Of a stretch of 64,000 nt of DNA, positions 43,492 through 52,824 are shown one piece after another. Source of the DNA: Mariniblastus sp964414815 (GTDB taxonomy: Bacteria > Planctomycetota > Planctomycetia > Pirellulales > Pirellulaceae); NCBI GenBank assembly GCA_964414815.1, contig CAYPXY010000009.1:1-64000 (forward strand), given 5' to 3'. The notes under the pieces were generated by a model, which was given only the letters and a program-made list of their open reading frames with translations, made no database searches and had not been told where the DNA came from. The translations under genes and the position numbers were made by a program. Each line of letters opens with the position of its first letter. Positions within the stretch are counted from its first letter, which is position 1.

Positions 43492-44124
43492 ATGTCGCTG
43501 CGAGCTGAACCTACCCAAGCTTTCCTTTTAAAGTATTTTGTCATCGGACTGGCTTGTACCGGGCTTGGCCTTTGGGCGGTATACGACGCCTTGGTTGCCT
43601 ACCCTTCCATGATCCCGCGTGCGGAATACTGGGAGTCTCTGGAGGCCGATGAAAGCCTTGACGCTGCGGCTCGAAATGCCGCCTACAAGGAGACTGCCGA
43701 GGAAAAAGGCTGGTCGGTTGAACGCCCTACCAAGAAGGAAAGCCTTAAGGAGATCCAGCAAGGTATTGTCTGGCAATATGTCTTCATGACGCTTGGATTT
43801 GGATTGGGGATTCCGTTGCTGATCTGGTATCTGCGAAACAAAAGTACCTGGATCGAGTCGGATGGAAAGCAGATCACGTCCAGCTGGGGACAGGCAGTTC
43901 CGTTTGCCGACATCATCAAGTTCGACAAAAATCGGTGGCAGAAGAAGGGACTGGGCGTCGTCCACTACAATGACAACGGCAGTGTCAAGAAATTTGTGGT
44001 CGATGACCTGAAATACGACCGCCAGATCACCGATGAAATCGTCCGGAAGATGGAAGCTCATATCGGCCACGACAAGATCGTCAATGGAGATCCGGAAGAG
44101 CCGTATTCCCATGATCCAGTGTAA
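43492..44124 (+). CDS. small membrane protein with two transmembrane helices
   Basis: 210 aa, starting MSLRAEPTQAFLLKYFVIGL. Helix 1 at about 14-33 and helix 2 at about 90-110 (YVFMTLGFGLGIPLLIWYL) flank an acidic, helical loop. The C-terminal ~95 residues are a soluble, beta-rich domain (STWIESDGKQITSSWGQAVP, VVHYNDNGSVKKFVVDDL), somewhat like a PH-type membrane protein. Not recognised. ATG at 43492 preferred to an in-frame start at 43405 because the extra 29 residues look unstructured. It precedes nadE by 39 nt. Confidence 0.7.
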   Translation: MSLRAEPTQAFLLKYFVIGLACTGLGLWAVYDALVAYPSMIPRAEYWESLEADESLDAAARNAAYKETAEEKGWSVERPTKKESLKEIQQGIVWQYVFMTLGFGLGIPLLIWYLRNKSTWIESDGKQITSSWGQAVPFADIIKFDKNRWQKKGLGVVHYNDNGSVKKFVVDDLKYDRQITDEIVRKMEAHIGHDKIVNGDPEEPYSHDPV

Positions 44125-44163
44125 CCGTTCGCGCGAAATCGCGTCCCGCTCGAGTACCACTCA

Positions 44164-46164
44164 ATGAAATTGCTCAAAGTCGCTGCGGCGGCACTCAACC
44201 AGACTCCGCTGGACTGGGAGTCCAATCGCCAACACATTATTCAGGCCATTGAATCAGCGCGGGCGCAAGACGTTTCCGTGCTGTGCCTGCCGGAGCTTTG
44301 CATCACCGGCTACGGTTGCGAAGATGCCTTTCACGCTCCCGGTGTTCACGCGACCGCCATCGAAATGCTGGGCTCCATCGCGTCGGAAACTCGCGGCATG
44401 ACGGTATCCGTGGGACTGCCCCTGATGTATGCGGGCGCTCTGTTCAACACTGCCGCGCTGTTGGTCGATGGCCGAATCGCAGGCTTCGCCGCCAAGCAAC
44501 ATCTGGCGGGCGACGGCATCCACTATGAACCGCGCTGGTTCAAAGCCTGGCCGGCCGGAATCGTCGGTGAAGTCGAAATCGCGGGCCAGAAATTGCCGAT
44601 CGGCAATCTGCTGTTCGATGTCGGAGGTATTCGAATCGGGTTCGAAATCTGTGAAGACGCTTGGGTGGGCGTTCGCCCCGGAGCCGCACTGGCGGCCAAA
44701 GGAGCGGATATTATTCTCAATCCGAGTGCCAGCCATTTTGCGTTCCACAAACACAGCGTCCGCCAACGTTTTGTCCTTGAGGGAAGCCGTGCCTTTCATG
44801 TCACTTATGTTTATTCCAATCTGCTGGGTAACGAATCGGGGCGAGCGATTTTTGATGGCGATACGCTGATCGCGACCGCAGGAAAAATGCTGGCCATCGG
44901 AAAACGTTTTTCCTATCTGCCGGCGGGTGTGACCGTGGCCCTTGTGGACGTCGATCTCAGCCGCATGTCGCGGGCCAGAATGGGGTCCTTCATGCCGGAG
45001 GTGGATGGCAATGAATCCGATGTGATCCCGGTAGCGTTTCAGTTTCCCGACACCGCGCTCGCTCAGAATCATTTGACCGAAGAAGCCTGGGCAGTCGGGC
45101 CGGACCCAAAGTTCGAAGAGTTCACTCGAGCCGTTTCGCTCGGGCTTTTTGACTACCTTCGCAAAAGCCGTTCGCGCGGGTATGTCGTGTCACTCAGCGG
45201 CGGATGCGATTCCAGCAGCGCCGTGGTACTGGTCTGGACCATGCTGCAATTCGCCGTCGCCGAGATGGGACTCGAACGGACTTGCGAGCGAATCGGCGAC
45301 TGGCTGAAACAGGAGCCGATTGAAGACCTGAGAAGCTTGACCCACCGATTGCTGACCACCGCCTACCAGGCAACGAAAAACAGCGGTTCCGTGACTCGGC
45401 AAGCAGCCCGGGATGTGGCTGAGGCAGTCAATGCCTGCCACTATGAATTTGATGTCGAGCCGCTCGTGACGGGTTACACCCAGATTGTCAGTGAGGCGCT
45501 CGGAACAAAACTGAACTGGAAAGAACACGACATCACGCTGCAAAATATTCAGGCGAGAGTTCGCTCTCCGGCTGTCTGGATGCTGGCCAACTTGAATCAA
45601 GGTTTGTTGCTCTCGACCAGCAATCGCAGCGAAGCCGCAGTGGGCTATGCGACCATGGACGGCGACACGTCGGGGGGTTTGAGTCCTCTGGCGGGAATCG
45701 ACAAAGCCTTCTTGCGACGTTGGCTCAAATGGATGGAAGTCAAAGGCTCCGCTGGGTTAGTGCCCTTGCCGGAACTGAAGTCCGTCAATGATCAGCAACC
45801 CACCGCTGAACTTCGTCCGCCCGAGAACCGACAGACCGACGAAAGTGATTTGATGCCCTACGAAGTGCTTGACGGTATCGAGTTGCTGGCGATTCGTGAC
45901 AAGATGATGCCGGTCGATGTGTATCGCCACCTCAAAATCGAGTTCCCCCACTTTGATCGTCGGGACTTGAAAACCTGGACCATCCGGTTCTTTCGTTTGT
46001 GGTCCAGAAATCAGTGGAAGCGAGAACGGTACGCACCGTCGTTTCATCTGGACGACGAAAGTCTTGATCCCAAGACCTGGTGCCGATTCCCGATCCTCTC
46101 GGGCGGATACGAGTACGAAATCAGAAAACTGGAAGCCTATGACCTGGACGCCGACGACCACTAA
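44164..46164 (+). CDS. nadE: glutamine-hydrolysing NAD+ synthase
   Basis: Last step of NAD synthesis: amidates deamido-NAD using glutamine nitrogen. 666 aa, the two-domain form. The N-terminal nitrilase-type amidase (about 1-290) shows the triad Glu (LCLPELCITGYG), Lys (AAKQHLAGDG) and Cys (GFEICEDAW). The C-terminal synthetase carries the pyrophosphatase loop LSGGCDSSSAVV (near residue 345) and TSNRSEAAVGYATMDGD. Both active sites look intact. It ends in a hydrophilic tail and is followed 16 nt later by the aldehyde dehydrogenase gene. Confidence 0.96.
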   Translation: MKLLKVAAAALNQTPLDWESNRQHIIQAIESARAQDVSVLCLPELCITGYGCEDAFHAPGVHATAIEMLGSIASETRGMTVSVGLPLMYAGALFNTAALLVDGRIAGFAAKQHLAGDGIHYEPRWFKAWPAGIVGEVEIAGQKLPIGNLLFDVGGIRIGFEICEDAWVGVRPGAALAAKGADIILNPSASHFAFHKHSVRQRFVLEGSRAFHVTYVYSNLLGNESGRAIFDGDTLIATAGKMLAIGKRFSYLPAGVTVALVDVDLSRMSRARMGSFMPEVDGNESDVIPVAFQFPDTALAQNHLTEEAWAVGPDPKFEEFTRAVSLGLFDYLRKSRSRGYVVSLSGGCDSSSAVVLVWTMLQFAVAEMGLERTCERIGDWLKQEPIEDLRSLTHRLLTTAYQATKNSGSVTRQAARDVAEAVNACHYEFDVEPLVTGYTQIVSEALGTKLNWKEHDITLQNIQARVRSPAVWMLANLNQGLLLSTSNRSEAAVGYATMDGDTSGGLSPLAGIDKAFLRRWLKWMEVKGSAGLVPLPELKSVNDQQPTAELRPPENRQTDESDLMPYEVLDGIELLAIRDKMMPVDVYRHLKIEFPHFDRRDLKTWTIRFFRLWSRNQWKRERYAPSFHLDDESLDPKTWCRFPILSGGYEYEIRKLEAYDLDADDH

Positions 46165-46179
46165 CCTTTCTCTAAAGCC

Positions 46180-47742
46180 ATGACTCCTGATGATGTGATC
46201 AACCAACTGGAACTGCTGGGCGTTCCAGCGCGACGAGAGAGTGGTCGTGTCCAACTGCCCGGCGTGATTCATGGCGCCGAATACTGGTTCGTGCCCGGAA
46301 AACCGCTGGCGGTGCAAAGTCCGATTGATGGAGCGAAACTGGCGGAGGTAGCCTTGGCGGAGGTGGACGATATCGACAACGCGATTTCACGAGCTGAGAT
46401 TGCGTTCCGGACTTGGCGAACCGTTCCGGCTCCTGAACGTGGAAAGCTGGTCTATGAAATCGGCCAGGGATTGAGGCGGCACAAAGACCTGCTCGCGTCG
46501 GTCGTGACGCTGGAGAACGGTAAGATTTTTCAGGAGGCTTTGGGTGAAGTCCAGGAAATGATCGACATCTGTGATTTTGCGGTCGGGTTGAGCCGTCAGC
46601 TTTACGGGCTGACGATTACCAGCGAACGGGCATCTCATCGGTTGATGGAACAGTGGCTGCCGTTGGGGCCGGTCGGTGTGATCAGTGCGTTTAATTTTCC
46701 GGTCGCGGTGTGGGCTTGGAACGCCATGTTGGCCCTGGTGTGCGGCGATCCGGTAATTTGGAAGCCGTCTGAAAAGACGCCGATTTCCGCCATTGCCAGC
46801 CATGCCATTGCACTCGAAGCGGTTGGGAAACTGGATTTCGTGCCGCCGGATGTCCTGCAACTGGTGGTAGGAGATGCGGCGACCGGCAAGCACCTTGCCG
46901 CCAGCCCCCGTTTGCCGCTGATCTCGGCAACCGGTTCAACCCCGATGGGAAAATCGGTCGCCACGACCGTCGCAGGGCGGCTTGGCAAAACCATTCTGGA
47001 GTTGGGAGGGAACAACGCAGCCATGATCGCTCCGACCGCCGATCTGGAACTGGCGATTCGGGCCATCGTGTTTTCGGCGGTGGGAACCTGCGGGCAGCGA
47101 TGCACCACATTGCGGCGGCTGATCGTCCATCATCATCTGTACGAAACCGTTCGCGACCGGTTGCTCGCGGTATGGCAGCAAATTCCCATTGGCGATCCGC
47201 GTCAACCCACCACGTTGGTGGGACCACTGATTGATTCCGATGCGTTTGACCGGATGCAATCAGCGCTCTATGCGGCCAAAGCCCAAGGAGGAACCGTTCA
47301 TGGTGGAACTCGTGTGAACGAGGGCGTGCCCGAGGGCGGTTACTATGTGAGGCCGGCTCTGGTGGAGATTGATCCCGGTGCCGAAGTTGTTGGGCACGAA
47401 ACGTTTGCACCGATTTTGTATCTTCATCGCTACGAGTCGCTGGACGAAGCGATTGAAATTCAGAATTCGGTATCGCAGGGACTTTCCAGTTCCATTTTCA
47501 CGATGGACATGCGGGAGGCTGAGACATTCTGTTCGGCAACCGGTTCCGACTGCGGAATCGCGAACGTCAATCTCGGCACCAGCGGTGCTGAAATCGGCGG
47601 AGCCTTCGGCGGTGAAAAAGAGACCGGCGGAGGACGCGAGTCCGGTTCGGATGCCTGGAAGAGCTATATGCGGCGGTCGACCAATACGATCAATTACTCA
47701 GCCCAATTGCCGCTGGCTCAAGGGATTCGGTTCGACGTGTAG
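46180..47742 (+). CDS. ALDH7-type aldehyde dehydrogenase (probable aminoadipate-semialdehyde/P6C dehydrogenase)
   Basis: 520 aa NAD-dependent aldehyde dehydrogenase. Catalytic Glu in KTILELGGNNAAMIAP, catalytic Cys in GTCGQRCTTLRRLIVHH; the GQRCTT context is typical of the ALDH7 (antiquitin) family. Further family features are PLGPVGVISAFNFPVAVWAW and GGAFGGEKETGGGRESGSDA near the end. ALDH7 members oxidise 2-aminoadipate semialdehyde (piperideine-6-carboxylate) in lysine breakdown. No other lysine-catabolism gene is in the window, so the substrate is inferred. Being next to nadE may only reflect co-transcription. Confidence 0.93.
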   Translation: MTPDDVINQLELLGVPARRESGRVQLPGVIHGAEYWFVPGKPLAVQSPIDGAKLAEVALAEVDDIDNAISRAEIAFRTWRTVPAPERGKLVYEIGQGLRRHKDLLASVVTLENGKIFQEALGEVQEMIDICDFAVGLSRQLYGLTITSERASHRLMEQWLPLGPVGVISAFNFPVAVWAWNAMLALVCGDPVIWKPSEKTPISAIASHAIALEAVGKLDFVPPDVLQLVVGDAATGKHLAASPRLPLISATGSTPMGKSVATTVAGRLGKTILELGGNNAAMIAPTADLELAIRAIVFSAVGTCGQRCTTLRRLIVHHHLYETVRDRLLAVWQQIPIGDPRQPTTLVGPLIDSDAFDRMQSALYAAKAQGGTVHGGTRVNEGVPEGGYYVRPALVEIDPGAEVVGHETFAPILYLHRYESLDEAIEIQNSVSQGLSSSIFTMDMREAETFCSATGSDCGIANVNLGTSGAEIGGAFGGEKETGGGRESGSDAWKSYMRRSTNTINYSAQLPLAQGIRFDV

Positions 47743-47746
47743 CGGT

Positions 47747-48538
47747 TCAGCGCTGGATCGTTGCCGGTTCCTGGTCATCTTTTTTTGCGATGGAGCCGAC
47801 GGAAACTTTGCCCACCAATTGTTGAATCGGACCGACATTGCAAGCCCGAGCGGGCCAGGTGGTGGGGATCTTTTTCGAGTTGGTTTCCGTTTGCAAACCA
47901 CTGTCGAACCAGAACCAGCCGCCTGAAATAATCCCGACCACTTCGTGGTTCTCATTGAAAACGGGACCACCGGAATCGCCCGGCAGCAGCGGAACATCGG
48001 CAAAGATCTTTTCTAGGCTCGACGGTGAGGAAGCGATGGCAGAGAAATGTCGAATACAGCATTTCAAATCGGAACCCCCTCCCAAACCTGCAAATTCCAG
48101 TGTATTGCCAGGGGTAATCGGCGTGGTGGCCATGGTGGCGGCGGGTATATCACCGGGAATCCAGGCCCAGATCAACGCGACATCCTTGTCTTCATCGTAG
48201 TCGACGACTTTGCAGTTTCTGGATCGGACCCCCGTCCGGTACCCCACCCTGATATCTGGTTTCTGCTTTTTGATGTCGTTCTGAACAACGTGCCAGGCGG
48301 TCAGGATATAGCCTTCATGACCGTCATGGGATGGCTTGTCCCGATCTATCCAGATGACGACTCCCGTACCGTTTCCAGTCGGCGTCATGACCTCCACGAT
48401 TGTCTGGTGATGGGGCAGTTTCTCGGTCCACTTCCAAAGCCCGGTTTCGCTTCCGACCTGAGCGACGACAGGGGCAGCACAACATGAGGCGAGCGCCCAC
48501 ACGAATGGCCAAACTAAATGGTAGACACGCCCTGTCAT
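47747..48538 (-). CDS. secreted trypsin-like serine protease
   Basis: 263 aa. Signal peptide (VYHLVWPFVWALASCCAAPV, cleavage near VVAQ) and a single S1-type protease domain. Triad: His in ILTAWHVVQ, Asp in DYDEDKDVALI, Ser in LLPGDSGGPVF. No PDZ domain, so it is not DegP-like. Cysteine pairs (RSRNC, KCC) could form disulfides. The start at 48538 is set by an AAGGAGG 7 nt upstream; a TTG 21 nt further up was rejected. It converges with the ALDH gene. Confidence 0.92.
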   Translation of the reverse strand: MTGRVYHLVWPFVWALASCCAAPVVAQVGSETGLWKWTEKLPHHQTIVEVMTPTGNGTGVVIWIDRDKPSHDGHEGYILTAWHVVQNDIKKQKPDIRVGYRTGVRSRNCKVVDYDEDKDVALIWAWIPGDIPAATMATTPITPGNTLEFAGLGGGSDLKCCIRHFSAIASSPSSLEKIFADVPLLPGDSGGPVFNENHEVVGIISGGWFWFDSGLQTETNSKKIPTTWPARACNVGPIQQLVGKVSVGSIAKKDDQEPATIQR

Positions 48539-48622
48539 CGTTGCCCCTCCTTGGTTCAAAGCAATCTCTTGCGTACTTCAAATCGAACGTATTTCGGTTC
48601 GCTCGTGATCCTTCACATGTTG

Positions 48623-48736
48623 AGGCGACCGGCAGATAAAAGTTAACCCAAGCCGAATTGTGTTTCCCAGGCGCTGGATTGCGAGTCGCGGAGCGACTCG
48701 CCTACACTTTGGTACGTTTTTATCTGCCGGTCGCCT
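48623..48736. repeat. MITE-like dispersed repeat, copy 2
   Basis: 114 bp. Its ends are AGGCGACCGGCAGATAAAAG and TTTTTATCTGCCGGTCGCCT, inverted repeats matching at 19 of 20 positions. Same internal palindrome (GCGAGTCGCGGAGCGACTCG) as copies 1 and 3. It lies between the protease promoter and the PP2C 3' end. Confidence 0.92.
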
Positions 48737-48887
48737 AAATTGCAGCAAGCTGAAAATATCTGACGGTTAGCTTGAAATTCCATCGGCAACCGTTTTTTTG
48801 TCGCATGAGGGGAATGGGGTAAATTAGGTAAAATTTGTAAAAACAACAGGATGTGAATAGATTCACGAGCCGATTCAGTCGATTTTA

Positions 48888-49712
48888 TTACCCCGACGAA
48901 GTAGGTCGTTTACGTCGCAGCAGCAGAAACGTCAGATCGTCCGGTTTACTTGGCTGGTTCGCATCGGACGCCAACATTCGTTTTCGAGTCATCTCCAACA
49001 GTTCCTCCGCTCGCTGGGCCAGTTTCCGGGAGCGAACAATTTCCGCGATTTCTCCGGTCATCAAATTGTCAAACAGTCCATCAGAGCCGAGCAGGAACGT
49101 GTCGTGGACTCCCATACGGATGGCCGGACCGATTTCGATCCTCATCTCGCGTGAGCCGACGTGATTGCTGACGATATTGCGTTCGTCGTGATGCATCGCC
49201 TCGCGTTCGCCCAGCACACCAATTTCAACCGCCATCGCGACGGGCGTGTGAGCCACGGTGGAGTATTTGATTCGGCCGCGATTGCTGCTGAGCAGACCTT
49301 CGGCGTCCCCCACATGAAAAACCCGAATGGTATCGTCGATGAACAGCCCGGCTACCAAGGTCGCTCCGGCGCCCTGCCCCCAGCCTAGAATTTCCTCGTT
49401 GGCGGCTTCGATGCCATCGAGAATGGCGGTGCGCAGGCCATCGACTTCCGATGTCTTTTCAACTTGAGCAGCGATCTGTTCAATCACGGTTCGCGATGCG
49501 CGATCTCCCCAGTTTGCGCCTCCCATGCCGTCGGCAACGGCCAGCACCATCGCTCGGTCGCCGCAAACGAAAACGCCAGCGGAGTCTTCGTTGATCGCCG
49601 TACTGGCCGGATACCGCTGAGAAACACCGGCAACCTGGCCGCACTCGTACTCCAAAGACACAACGATTCCCTCTTCTTCGTGGAACCAGAAGTGCTTTTG
49701 ACAGGAACTCAT
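48888..49712 (-). CDS. PP2C-type protein phosphatase
   Basis: 274 aa Ser/Thr phosphatase of the PPM family. Metal-binding motifs: VLAVADGMGGANWGDRAS near residue 60, a central GDAEGLL block, and LGSDGLFDNLMTGEI (about 210). No membrane helix or sensor domain. Its ATG overlaps the stop of the kinase gene (AAAATGAG), so kinase and phosphatase are translationally coupled and probably act on the same targets. The likely reader of their phosphothreonines would be FHA proteins such as that at 15218-17263; that link is inference. Confidence 0.93.
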   Translation of the reverse strand: MSSCQKHFWFHEEEGIVVSLEYECGQVAGVSQRYPASTAINEDSAGVFVCGDRAMVLAVADGMGGANWGDRASRTVIEQIAAQVEKTSEVDGLRTAILDGIEAANEEILGWGQGAGATLVAGLFIDDTIRVFHVGDAEGLLSSNRGRIKYSTVAHTPVAMAVEIGVLGEREAMHHDERNIVSNHVGSREMRIEIGPAIRMGVHDTFLLGSDGLFDNLMTGEIAEIVRSRKLAQRAEELLEMTRKRMLASDANQPSKPDDLTFLLLRRKRPTSSG

Positions 49713-50563
49713 TTTCTTTTTGACGGACGTTTACGCCGCAAAAATTCAATCGCTTTTGGCAAAATCGATTCGAATTCCTTTTTTAATTTGATAGCATCAC
49801 CAAATCGCTCGCGCGGTTTGGTCGCTAGCGAGCGTCGAACCAGGGCGATCATGTCCGGATGGACAAACTTGCGGCGAAGCTGGATGGCTCCGGGAAACGG
49901 CCACTCGAAAGGGAACTGCGGCCAGTGTCCGGTCAACATGCGATACATGATCAACCCCAGCGAAAAGACATCCGAGCGGGCGGAGGGTTTTCCCATCGCC
50001 TGCTCCGGCGCGATATGTCCTACGGTGCCCGTACCGGATCCCTGGATCGTTCGGTAGGAGACTTTGGCGATTCCAAAATCTCCCAGCCGCAAAACATCCT
50101 GATCGAACAGGATGAAGTTTTCAGGTTTAATATCGCAGTGAATGAGATGCCGCTGGTGGGCGTAGGCCACCGCTGAAATCATCTGAGCCGAAAAATCATA
50201 GGCCTTCTCGATCGAGATTCGCTTTTTCAAGCGGTCCTGAAGCGTCTGGTTGCCCAGCAGCGTGATCACGACCAGCCGATTATCGATCAGGCTGGCGTCT
50301 TTCAACTGAAGAATATTGGGATGGTCAAGTTTGGCGACCAGTCGCACTTCCTTTTTGAACGTCTCGAGCAGTTCTTCCGTGACGTAGATCTCATGAGGGA
50401 TCTTGAGCGCAACCCGAATCCCTTCGATCGTATCGTAGGCCGCGTAAACGGATGAGAATCCGCCCTGGCCGACTTTTTTTTCGATTCGATACTTGCCAAT
50501 CATTTGCCTGGTGCGGACCGGCTTGAGCGGGCCAATGGGCGGTTTGGCGATCATGGTGTGCAT
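49709..50563 (-). CDS. soluble Ser/Thr protein kinase, non-RD type
   Basis: 284 aa, essentially a bare Hanks-type kinase domain. P-loop GQGGFSSVYAAYD, ATP lysine in VALKIPH, catalytic loop LIHCDIKPENFILF, DFGIAK, then GTVGHIAPEQAMG. The usual HRD arginine is replaced by cysteine (HCD), making this a non-RD kinase whose activity may not need activation-loop phosphorylation. No transmembrane or PASTA region, so the input is unclear. Start 50563 was chosen: longer frames would overlap rnc. It lies 23 nt after rnc and overlaps PP2C. Confidence 0.93.
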   Translation of the reverse strand: MHTMIAKPPIGPLKPVRTRQMIGKYRIEKKVGQGGFSSVYAAYDTIEGIRVALKIPHEIYVTEELLETFKKEVRLVAKLDHPNILQLKDASLIDNRLVVITLLGNQTLQDRLKKRISIEKAYDFSAQMISAVAYAHQRHLIHCDIKPENFILFDQDVLRLGDFGIAKVSYRTIQGSGTGTVGHIAPEQAMGKPSARSDVFSLGLIMYRMLTGHWPQFPFEWPFPGAIQLRRKFVHPDMIALVRRSLATKPRERFGDAIKLKKEFESILPKAIEFLRRKRPSKRK

Positions 50564-50586
50564 GGGAGAGAAATCGAGGTGGGGGA

Positions 50587-51432
50587 TCAGGAATCTCGCT
50601 GAGTGAACGGAGGGAGCTTGCCGGAAATGATGGCCAGTGCATTGGCGGCCGCGCGCTGTTCGGCCTCCTTTTTGTTTTTCCCCCACGCCGGTTCGAAGAC
50701 CCGTTTGATCACCTGCGCCGCGATTTGAAACTGTCGTTCATGATCGGGGCCACTGTGTCCCAGCACCAGATAGTTCGGCGGAACTCCAAATCGCCGCTGA
50801 ACATAATGTTGCAGATCAGATTTATAGTTGACGATCAGTCCTCCCCCAACGGCCTCCGCCACCTGCAACCGAACCAGCGGCATCAGAAATTCACGGGCCG
50901 TCTCCAGACCGCCATCAAGGTAAATGGCTGCCACCATGGCTTCAAACGCATTGGCCAGCAGCGAACGGGGAACGGCACCCCGCATGCCGATGCCCTTGCC
51001 AACCGCAATGAAGTCGGCCATCCCCAGTTTCTCGCCGGCCGACGAACAAGTATCGCGACTGACGACAGCGGATTTGATTTTGGTCAAGTCACCTTCATCC
51101 CAATCGGGATAGGTTTGATAAAGATATTCGCAAACCACAAACCCCAGAATGGAGTCGCCGAGAAACTCCATGCGCTCGTAGGAATTGAGTCGCTTTTCCG
51201 CATACGAAGTATGAGTCAGCGCTTCGAACAGGATCGACCGGTCGTTGAATGTATATCCCAGGCTGGCTTCGCAGTTCTCGAACACCTTCTGCTGTTCCGA
51301 AGTAAACGAAGGTTCCGCAGAGCCCCGCACCGTATCCAGATCAAAATCGGAACTCGACGATGCCGAAGACACAGGCGGTCGCGCAAGCATAGGAATCTTG
51401 CTTTTTTTTCTGGAGCTACCTTGCCTGGCCAT
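50587..51432 (-). CDS. rnc: ribonuclease III
   Basis: Cleaves double-stranded RNA, including rRNA precursors. 281 aa: a low-complexity Ser-rich N-terminal extension of about 50 residues, the nuclease domain (signature ERMEFLGDSILG) and a C-terminal dsRBD (KSDLQHYVQRRFG ... KEAEQRAAANALAII). The second catalytic cluster reads LANAFEAMVAAIYLDGG: Asn stands where E. coli has Asp114, while the essential Glu117 equivalent is kept. The ATG lies inside the end of the DAHP synthase gene (17-bp overlap). Confidence 0.95.
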   Translation of the reverse strand: MARQGSSRKKSKIPMLARPPVSSASSSSDFDLDTVRGSAEPSFTSEQQKVFENCEASLGYTFNDRSILFEALTHTSYAEKRLNSYERMEFLGDSILGFVVCEYLYQTYPDWDEGDLTKIKSAVVSRDTCSSAGEKLGMADFIAVGKGIGMRGAVPRSLLANAFEAMVAAIYLDGGLETAREFLMPLVRLQVAEAVGGGLIVNYKSDLQHYVQRRFGVPPNYLVLGHSGPDHERQFQIAAQVIKRVFEPAWGKNKKEAEQRAAANALAIISGKLPPFTQRDS

Positions 51433-52771
51433 TCATCTTCCTCATTCTCTCGGCAATCACAAATGCAATTTCCATCGCCTGATCATAGTTCAGACGCGGA
51501 TCCACCAGACTGGTATAGCGTTTCGTCAGGTCCGGTTCGGAAACATGAGCCGCGCCGCCAAGACACTCGGTAACATTGTCACCGGTCAGTTCCAGGTGGA
51601 CACCCCCCAGTCGCGAATTTAATTCCTGATGGACTTCAAAGGCCAATTCGAGTTCCTTGACAATCCGGTCGAAGCTTCGGGTTTTGATTCCCTGGCGGGT
51701 GGAAAACGTGTTGCCATGCATGGGATCACAACAGAACAGGACATTGAGCCCCGCTCGCTGAACAGACTCAACAATTGATGGCAGCACGTTTTGGATCTGG
51801 TCCGCTCCAAAACGATGAATCAGGGTGATGCGACCTTTCTCGTTGCTCGGATTGAGAACCTGAATCAATTCAATCAACCCGGCGGGATCCGTTTGAGCAC
51901 CTACCTTGATGCCCATTGGATTTTGAATCCCCCGAAAATACTCGACGTGTCCACCGTCAAGATCGGCGGTTCGGTAACCGATCCAGGGGAAATGGGTACT
52001 CAAATTGTACCAACCGTCACGGCGCGGAACTCGGCGGGTCTGGGCCTGTTCGTAGTGCAAATGCAGCCCTTCATGCGAAGTAAAAAAATCGACAATTCTG
52101 GACTGTCGTGTTGTCGAACCGAGTAACGCTTCCATAAAGTTGAGCGAGTTCCGGATCGAATCAATCATCTGGTGGTATTGAACCGCGCGAGGAGACTCCA
52201 GTGCAAACCCCAAGTCCCAGTTTTCGGGATGGTGCATGTCTGCGAAACCGCCAATGCTCAGCCCGCGAATAAAATTCAACGTCAATGCGGCCCGTTCATA
52301 CCCCCGCAACAACAATTCAGGATTGGGCAGCCGTTCTGTTTCGGTAAAGCCGACGCGATTGACCAGATCGCCGCGATAGACGGGCAGCGTCACGCCATCC
52401 TTGGTTTCGGTTTCCGACGATCGCGGCTTGGCGTATTGTCCAGCAATCCGCCCCAGGCGGACGATTTTTTTCATCGAGCCAAAGGTCAGCACGAAACTCA
52501 TCTGCATGATGATTTTCAGATTCCGGACAATGGCATCCGTTTCGCAATCGTCAAGGCTTTCGGAACAATCGCCACCTTGCAATAGAAACGCCTGACCATC
52601 GGCCGCTTCGGCCAGGTTCTGTTTCAGGCTTTCAATTTCCCAGCTCGTTACCAGCGGTGGCAACTTGGCCAGTCGCTCGAGCGTTTGCTCCAGTCGAACG
52701 GGATCCGGATAAGCAGGTTGTTGTTGGGTTTTCTTCGCGCGCCAGCTATCCGGCGACCAGGTTTCAGACAT
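51416..52771 (-). CDS. 3-deoxy-7-phosphoheptulonate synthase, class II
   Basis: First step of the shikimate pathway, condensing PEP and erythrose-4-phosphate; 451 aa. Class II (plant/mycobacterial) type, shown by WSPDSWRAKKTQQQPAYPD at the start, FLLQGGDCSESLDDCETDAI, VYRGDLVNRVGFTETER, HFPWIGYRTADLDGGHVEYF and the end LTGDNVTECLGGAAHV with LVDPRLNYDQAMEIAF. No chorismate mutase domain. It heads the operon with rnc, kinase and PP2C. MITE copy 3 lies just upstream (54 nt from the ATG), where it could affect the promoter. Confidence 0.96.
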   Translation of the reverse strand: MSETWSPDSWRAKKTQQQPAYPDPVRLEQTLERLAKLPPLVTSWEIESLKQNLAEAADGQAFLLQGGDCSESLDDCETDAIVRNLKIIMQMSFVLTFGSMKKIVRLGRIAGQYAKPRSSETETKDGVTLPVYRGDLVNRVGFTETERLPNPELLLRGYERAALTLNFIRGLSIGGFADMHHPENWDLGFALESPRAVQYHQMIDSIRNSLNFMEALLGSTTRQSRIVDFFTSHEGLHLHYEQAQTRRVPRRDGWYNLSTHFPWIGYRTADLDGGHVEYFRGIQNPMGIKVGAQTDPAGLIELIQVLNPSNEKGRITLIHRFGADQIQNVLPSIVESVQRAGLNVLFCCDPMHGNTFSTRQGIKTRSFDRIVKELELAFEVHQELNSRLGGVHLELTGDNVTECLGGAAHVSEPDLTKRYTSLVDPRLNYDQAMEIAFVIAERMRKMNGQAR

Positions 52772-52824
52772 AGGGATTCAGGAAAGTCACTCTCGATTGG
52801 GCGGTGTCAGACCGCTTTCGCATT

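Noticed and set aside
43225..43518. 97-codon minus-strand frame containing TRSVSEG...LRFGL
   Set aside because: That peptide is the translation of the dispersed palindrome, a common source of false gene calls.
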